64,000 bases of DNA from Panopea generosa (taxonomy: Eukaryota > Mollusca > Bivalvia > Adapedonta > Hiatellidae). The DNA is taken from the NCBI GenBank assembly GCA_029582155.1, contig CM055908.1, positions 21,057,406-21,121,405 of the forward strand, in the 5' to 3' direction. This document shows, one piece after another, positions 42,901-51,900 of this stretch. The stretch's first letter is position 1; each line of letters begins with the position of its first letter. Below the pieces are notes generated by a model. The model had not been told where the DNA came from, did no database searches, and saw only the letters and a list, made by a program, of their open reading frames with translations. The translations under genes were made by a program, and so were the position numbers.

Positions 42901-45900
42901 ACTTCGTCCTGGTGAGCTAAAATTGGGGTGGGGGGTAATTCTGTCATTATTGCAGATGGAGTTATGATTCTTTCACTCTTCACATTGCCTTCTATCCATG
43001 TTCAAGGTCAAGTTATGCTCCAAACAAGCAAAACCAACTAAAATGAACTAAAATAGGGGGTGGGTGGTTGGATAATTCTGTTATTATTCCAGATAGAGAT
43101 ATGGTTCTTTCGCTCTGCTCTTCAACACTGACCTTTATCATATTCCCTTCAGTACTTTCTGGACAAGAACTCACACACAGATGGACAAAGCAGCAACTTT
43201 ACACTTGCCCTTTGAGAAACATTGAAAAAATCATTAAAGACCCTCAACTCTGTTAAAAATCAAGACCCTCAAATCTGTTAAAAATCATTAGTGTGAAACA
43301 TTGGGGGAATACTAGACATTAAACTGACACTTGGTGCGTTAGTGTATGAACTGAATATTGTATGTGTATGGAAGATATATGGCTGTTTTTTAAATGTTTA
43401 TAGAGAAAAAAACGTGAACAGCCTGCAATAGTTTGTCCTTCTCTATCCCTCTATCTCAATTTGTAACAAAATGTCTGCAACAGCCAATATGATGATACCT
43501 TATTTTGTAGAGTAAAGTCTGAAAGGGACGGTACATTTCTGTCATGTTGGTGGGTTCCATGTCTGGGTTCAGAGGTCCTTCTGGGTATATCAGTAAACCA
43601 CTGAAATATAATAATTTGCAATAAAAATCATCTAGAATGGTAAGAAATCACCTAGTTACAATGGCTGTTCTAGGGATGGAAAACACCTACTACCAGACAA
43701 TAACAAATATAGAATTTGTTATCATCATCTGATGTATATCCCACAGTTCAAAGTATCATAACCCCTAGGACTGTGTAGAAATATATTTTGATGTTGCTTT
43801 TAATGACTGTTTTGTTTAATTAACGTGGCAAAGTCTGAAAGCGCCAATTAAAGAAGGGTATTTTGTGTTTACAAATATGTGAAATCTTTCATAAATGCAA
43901 TATTGACATACAATACCTAGGTATGATACTTTGACCTGTGGCAAATCCAGGAATGGTGAACACCACCTACAAGACAATGGGTAATCTAGGAATGGCAAAC
44001 ATCACCTACCAGACAATGGCTAATCTAGGAAAGGCAAACATCACCTACCAGACAATGGCTAATTCAGGAATGGTAAACATCACCTACAGACAATGGCTAA
44101 TCCAGGAATGGCAAACGTTAGTGTTGGGAATCAGATGACATTTTTACAATCGATAATCAGTTTGGTTCAACCGATTGATAATCGGATAATAGGCCAATTT
44201 GGGTTTCTGTAAGAGATGACCCTGAATTTGGCATTAAGAACGTGGAAACTGAACATTTTATCATTACTATGCTACTTTGTACTGTATAAATAGTTTATAT
44301 GATTTAAATTCTCAATAAAATATTGTTAAATTAAAAAGCTTAAAAGTTATTTTAGTATAATGATGCCAAGATGCTGATTTACATTACTAGCATATATTGC
44401 CATATACAATTGTGTACATATACATACATATATATATATATATATAAATGAGCCTGAGATTATGAGATATTTCATTCTCCAGAGGCAACTTACTTTAAAA
44501 CATATAACATCCTAGCACAAACTTGACAGACAAAAAATTACAACAAAAGATCACATGATTTTAAAGTTTCAGTGAACTGAAAGTAAATCAATGCATATGG
44601 TAACTAATTGGTAATATAACATACTAGTAACTTAGTATGTTACTTTATTCAACAATGTTCCAAAGCTGTTGGTGGAATATTCAACTAAGTTGGTAACTAA
44701 TAATTCAACAAAATGTTCAAACTGTAACTTTTTCCCAAAACTGAAAAGATTGTGTATCTTTACTAGCTAATCTTTACCACTATCTTTAACTGTTCATGTC
44801 TACAAGGTCAGCACCTATTCTAATCCTGTTTTTGTTCACTATGTTGCCTGCCAAACTGAAAACACTTTCTGATGGAACAGAACTTGTTGGTACAGCAAGA
44901 ATCATCATATCCAGCATAGTTTTCGATTGAGTTCCATCCTTTATTTTTTGTAAAAAGAAAGTACTTCAACAATTGAAACTCCGCTTTACCCCCCGGATAA
45001 GGGAACAAATTATCGTGATTTTCTATACTCATTTAAAGTCGCTTGTTTTTTAACTCATGTCAATAAGAGTGATCTCCCTTTTTCAGAAATTAGCGGACTG
45101 CAAGAAAATAACCGAAATGGTTATAATACGGCGACAATTGATTGTGAACAAACACAATCGATTGTCGCCGACTTCAACTGAACCCTACCAATTATCGATA
45201 GTCTCCGACAATCGGGACACCACTAGTAAACATCACATACCCAACTGACTAATCTAGGAATGGTGAACATCACCTACCAGACAATGGCTAATCTAAGAAT
45301 GGTGAACATCACCTACCAGACAATGGCTAATCTAGGAATGGTTCACATCACCTACCAGACAACGGCTTATCTAGAAAAGGAAAACATCACCTACTAGACA
45401 ATGGCTAGTCTAGGAATGGTAAACATCACCTACAGACAATGGCTAATCTAGAAAAGGTAAACATCACATACCAGACAATAGCTAATCTAGGAATGGTAAA
45501 CATCACCTACCAGACAATGGCTAATCTAGGAATGGTGAACATCACCTTCCATACATTGGTTAATCTAGGAATTGTGAACATCATCTACCAGACAATGGCT
45601 AATCTAGGAATGGTAAACATCACCTACCAGACAATGGCTAATCAAGGAATGGTGAACATTACCTACCAGACAATGGCTAATCTAGGAATGGTAAACATCA
45701 ATGCAGGATCATAGTCATCTATCATTTCCTGTGTTAAAAGGTGGATCTTCAATGCTCTGAAATTACAATTTTATCTTATTCATTAATCAGTTTTATTTGA
45801 GTACTATTTGTATAAAATTCCGAAAATATTAAGCAGAACACAGCATTAACTACAACCAAGGTGTTGTCTGAACACTTGACCTCTCTATCATTCAAGTCCT

Positions 45901-48900
45901 TCTTTGTTTCAAGAGTGTCTTCCTTAATGGGGTACCAGTGCTCTAGATGATAATTTGATCATATAAAATGTACACATAATAAGTTTTAACTACATAAAGT
46001 ATTTCTTCTTCTGTATAAAATCTTAAAACATAATGAATTATATAAATCCCTGTTTAACAAACAGACATATTAATATTCAATAAGACAAACAGACAATTTG
46101 CCAATAACACTTAAAGAAAATAATGAATGAACTCACCCATGAACTGTTTAAAAAAAATGAATGGACTTTTATGTGAACTGTTTCAGAAAATAATGAATGT
46201 ACTCACCTGTAAACTGTTTGAAAAAAAAAAAATGAATGAACTCACCTGTGAACTGTTTCAGAAAATAATGAATGGACTCACCTGTGAACTGTTTCAGAAA
46301 ATAATGGACTCACCTGTGAACTGTTTCAGAAAATAACACTGACACTTCCTGTAACATGTCATATTCCTTCATTGTCTTTACAGGTACCATTGCACTTACA
46401 TAGCTACAAAATATCACAGTGAGATCAGTTCATAATGATTAGAATCTCTTTGTAATGGGCTACATTTCATCTATAGTTTCAGTGTTTGAATAATTAATGT
46501 TTCATCTTTAATTTAATCCTTGTAATTATTACAATATCAAAACATATCTAAAACATCACTTTTCAGAGCAAGGACAAACATACAAATTTTTGAATTGTTA
46601 CAACTTATTTATTTTACTTCTATTGTGAAACAAGTTACTACAACTTATAGTAACCATGCTCAAAGTTTTCCTAGGTAGAACCTGTACATATGTGGATAAA
46701 GTGTCTTTCTCAAGGATACCACACACAGCTGTGGAGTAGCAACGCTTCCCCCATGTGCATGTACAGGACAGGATTTTAAATAAATCTTGACACAGAGAAA
46801 TATAAACATTTATATTAAGATAAATAATCTGAATCTGACAAATGTCACTAAATGGATGGACACAGCATTGCTTGGATGAAGGCTGTAACAAATATTGTAG
46901 ATTAATCTAATATCATTTTGTCTTTCATAACTCTATATTCATCTGTGTAATAAATGTTTACAAATAACAATAAGTGCTGCACATGTAGTCAATATACATA
47001 TCAGTACATTTTAACTGTGTTGCAGCTGTAGAACTCAAATGTTTTCTTGATCCACCAGAGATTAACATTTTGTTATAAACATCCCCACCTGCTTACAACG
47101 TCAAAAAGTACAAAAGCATGCAGTAAAAAACTGTTATTTCTGTAGTAATGGAGTCAATATTTCGGTAGTGTCAATATTTTTGCCAGTCCTAACTTTTTCC
47201 CTTCTGTGTGTATGTAAATATATTGCTTTATTTCTCGATATTGTCTGTGTCAATATTTTGGATATCTCTATTCCAGTTTTAGTTCCCCAATTGATCATTT
47301 TACACTTTTTATTGAATGTCTGTCATGGTATAATAACTGTTAACATAATATCGTGTGTGTTTTCCATGTCATGTGAAAATGTATGCATGCTATATTTTCA
47401 GCTTGTTTAGACATGTCACTAATTACTGGTCTACAGTATTGCTGTCAGTTTTAATGACTTGACAGAATGTTGCAAACATTGTGTCATCAATTGAGTGATT
47501 GCATGTAAATGCCGGATATGAGTATTTATCACATCAGTGTTATTTTACTGCACAGTCCTAATATGAAAGTGAAAGTACAATTGAAAATAAATATTGAATT
47601 TGAAACAAAATCTATGTCGATATTCTGATATCTCAATGTTTTTTGGCATTTCCCTCCAATATTGAGGTAACAAGTTACGACTGTAACTATGCTCCCATTC
47701 CCTTACATTGCACATTTGCATATTTTCCCTTTTCTGTGCTCTCTGGAAGCATTACATTTCCATGAGCTGCAACTTTTAATCTTAACTGAATAATCAAATT
47801 ATTTCTATTACCTTAGCTCAAATTCTGCAAACAGCTTGTCAAATATAACCAATGCTTCTTTTATCTGAAATGCAAAGTATCTCTACTTCAACAAATCACT
47901 TCATCTCTACGGTAATACCGGGAATACTTTAATACAGACAGGTCCATCAAAATATCAGTCTGTCACTTACATGTTTCAGGAAAACAAACAAAACTTTTGT
48001 TTAACAAAGAAATCAATATGGGATGCATGGAACAAAACCAGGAATGAAAACTGTTTCGTTACCTGTTTGCAACTAGGTCTTGTGTGGCCAAGCAATTAGG
48101 ATATCATCTTAACCCTTTACTCCATAGATATGCGTTTTCCCGCACCAATCACAGAAGGCCTTTGAAAACAGTGCAGGAAGAGTTCAGATTGCTCGTAACG
48201 AGCAATCTGAACACTTCCTGCACTGTTTTCCACTCTGTCAGTTAATACAAACATAATTCACCCAATAATTCAAAAGCCTTCTATATTAGAGGTGTCTAAA
48301 GGCATCTATATTAGAGGTGTCCAAAGGCGCCTATATGAAGTAAAGGGTTAAGATGGCTTACGTCCCATCACTGAGGTCATATGCTGGAGTTTCACTCAGT
48401 TCATACACTTTATGTTGGAACATTTGTCAGTTACATGCGGAAGGATGGTGGTTCTACTCAGATTCATTCTGAGGTATTCCTCCGACTATAAAACTTGATG
48501 TGCCATATTTAACCTAAAATGTGTTGGAAATGCCTTTTAACCCCATTGATAAAGGGACTTCAACCACATAAATATATAAAATGTGAAGGGATTGCCTATA
48601 AGCACTACTGTTTATATATTGTGTGCTTATTCAGTTGGCTAATGATCTAATGCTGTAGGCTGTTAGATGTCGCTATGTATAATTCATAGATTAATTGTAT
48701 GACATTATTGATCCATTATGATCATAGCTAATAATTATGTATGCATATAATGTCCCCAGAGGTCTTGTCAAAACTTGGTTGATTAATAAAAGCACCAGTT
48801 GAACTGAATTATCTTTTTTCATTTATTTTTCATCTACTGCAATCAATGTCTATGCTTACACATAGACAAGTAAATATTTAGTTCAGTGCTCCTAAAACTG

Positions 48901-51900
48901 TTTATCAACATAAACTTACACTTGCAGCCCACACATATCTTCTATTTAAATATATATAAAGTCAAAAAATCTTTGTTTGCCATGTTCCCAACCCAGGATT
49001 CAGAAGTGGGTAGTGGATTTTCTGTGTAAATTGTGAATTTCGTTATGAAACAATAATAAAGAGCAAAAATCCATTTTTAAGAAAAATGCTTAAATTTGAG
49101 GTAGGGCTTTTTTGCAGGAACCAACAATCTGCTGTTTTTTAGGTATTGGCTAACATTAGCTTATGCATGTGTGTCCACTGCTAAAATCCTTGGTGTAACA
49201 ACTAACATAGCTTTTGAACTTCATATTTTTACACCCCACAGCATGAACTATGATCTGGTTTAACTGGTGTTTTATTGATAACCTACAATAATGGCGAGTT
49301 TCTAGATAACAAAAAGTGATTACTGAATCCTAACTCTAGGTTAGACTATAAGGAAACTTAAACATTAAACTGAATAAGATACCATATATTCCCTTATTAA
49401 CGCCCCCAGGGGCGTTACATTTTTCAAGGTGGGGGCGTTTATTAAAGATAAAAAAAAGCAAATTTAACAACAGTTAAAAATACAATAAAACCAATTAAGC
49501 CTTGGAAAAACCCTTAAATCCGGTTTAACCAGAAAAAATGGTTCAGAATTATTTGAGAGTGAATGAAATAATCGACATAGGATGAAAAAAGCTGAAAATC
49601 TGTATGAAACTACTAGTCCGCCTACTGGAATATCCGAAATTATGGTCAGTGTACTCTTTTCTTTAAATCACTTGGATGCTTGCTCTTATCAATGTAGAAC
49701 AATGAGCTTTCAGGGTACACAGACTAACCGCATCGGAAAGACTTTGATAATGTTTAATCGACAGACGGCATTTTTACTAGTTTTAAACGGCAAATATGGG
49801 GAAGTGTATATTCAACCAAAAGTGGTTAAGTGACCCAAGATATAAACAATGGATTAGAGAGTTCAAAGGTGATAAACACTCCGCTAATTGTTGTCTGTGT
49901 AACGAAATAATCAATCTGGGAAAGATGGGCGAATACGCACTCAACTCGCATAATATACGTTTTATTTTTTAATTTTCCAGAAAAATAGTAGGTGTCGTTT
50001 ATTAGAGGGGTTGCGTTAATAAGGAATATGCTGTATGACGAACTAAATAAGATTATGATTTAAATATACTGATTGTAAATCTCAACGTCTCTGGTGTCAT
50101 TATCAAATATATATATCACTTTTTTAACATTACTCATCCATGTTTCTAGCTACAAGGCATACATAGTATCTGTGATGATTGGTAATGAACTTAAATCTAG
50201 GCCATGAATCTCCCACATCTAAATATGTGACCAAGTAGTCAGTGACTTGCAGAGACAAGGTATGTTCTTGAATGTACGAAATAATGTTGGGGAAAAAAGA
50301 TAAACTACAAAGCAACATTTACCAACTTACCCTCTCAGTATACTCCGTCACACTACGCAGACACTGGTCCCGCAATATACATCGCAGACTGTCTAGATTT
50401 TTGGTGAGTGCACGGGCCAAAGGTCTCATGCTTGCACTTTCTACCTCTCTGTTCAATATACTTGAACCCGCAGCAAGACACTATGAAAATAATGTAACAT
50501 TTGACACTTTCTTCCTTTCACATATATACAATCATATAACTGTATTCATTTTGCATTTCAATCATGTCTGGAAATAAAAGGTAGACAAAATCAGAAAGCT
50601 GCTACATTAAACTGATTATTTTTTCTTTCAATACAGGTGGTTGGGTGCAACCTATGTCAAAGGACAATAATAATTCAAAATGATTATTATCAAATTTGGT
50701 CAGTTCAAAAATGTGTACAAAATATTATGGTTATGTAACTACAGTGCAAATTTGTTCAATTACAAGTGAGGGGAATAGAGTGCACACAAGTTTAAAAAGT
50801 ACAATGATTCATGTGGATGCTACAGTGCATACAAAGCAAAACTGTGCATTTTTTATGTTTTGAAGGTTACCAATTATCAGCTCAGACATAATTGCACACA
50901 TTTGGAAAATTCAGTGATATTTTGGTTATGAAACTACTGTCCACATTTGATAACAGTTCAATGAAAAATTCTAGTGCTAAAGCATACATAACCTAAAAGT
51001 CTCTGGCTCAAGTAAGGCATTAAAAGAAGAGAAGATCCATAGTTTACCTCTGCACCAAACCACAACTGTCCTGCAAGACTGTCTTGTAGCACATCATCAG
51101 GGAACTTAACCCTAAAGTCCCTGTTTGCCCTTTGACCTGGAATAGCATCTTCCATTGTCTTTTGAATAACTGTCAGCACTTTATCTTGACAAACACGTAG
51201 CTGGTTTACAAGCATTGTGCATCTTTCAGGATCTTTTCGTCCATCGAAACTGTCAAGCTCTGCTGCTACCAGATTAAGCTCCTCATCCGCAAAATAAAAC
51301 TGGGCCAACAGGGAGTTGTCAGTTTTCTGAAGAATAAAAATATTCATATTTACCAATATACATTATTATTGCAGTGGTAGTCTGGTGGTAAGGTCCACAT
51401 GCTAGATACTGTGAATTTGAACTCTATGAGAGACAAAATTGCACTGGTAACTTCCAGTGTTTTTTCCCACCATTTTGGGAAGATGACACATACCCTTGGA
51501 AATGAGAATTTTAGCAGCATTTTCATTAACATTGGGAACACTTTTGCAACAAATATATCTGTTCAACTTCATAAAAATATGTATACTTGCTTCTCTGGCC
51601 ATTGATTGATTGAATATTTAGCTTCATTTTTATGCCATCGAGGGCTAACAAAAGATCAGTTAACCTAACCACTCAGTGCTCCAAGAAAAAAAAATTGGGA
51701 CTAGCCCAGGGCAAACAGTTCACATGCCCAGATTTTTATTTCCAATACACCTTGCGGTAAAATATGAAATATGTAAACATAGACTTAAATGTATTAATTT
51801 TATGTAGGGTTAGCTCCCCATAACATAATGCATGGCTAAATCACAAGTTTTAGAGTTTGAATAAGACCGGGAGAAGTGAGAGAATTTCAGGAGAACTGAC

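Noticed and set aside
45439-45714. 91-codon plus-strand frame with repeated [13 protein letters not shown]
   Set aside because: It is the antisense translation of the exon 6-derived array. The unit of 39 bp is a multiple of three, so one open frame repeats.
50272-50577. 101-codon plus-strand frame over LST2 exon 3
   Set aside because: Antisense to a clearly conserved exon; no similarity of its own.
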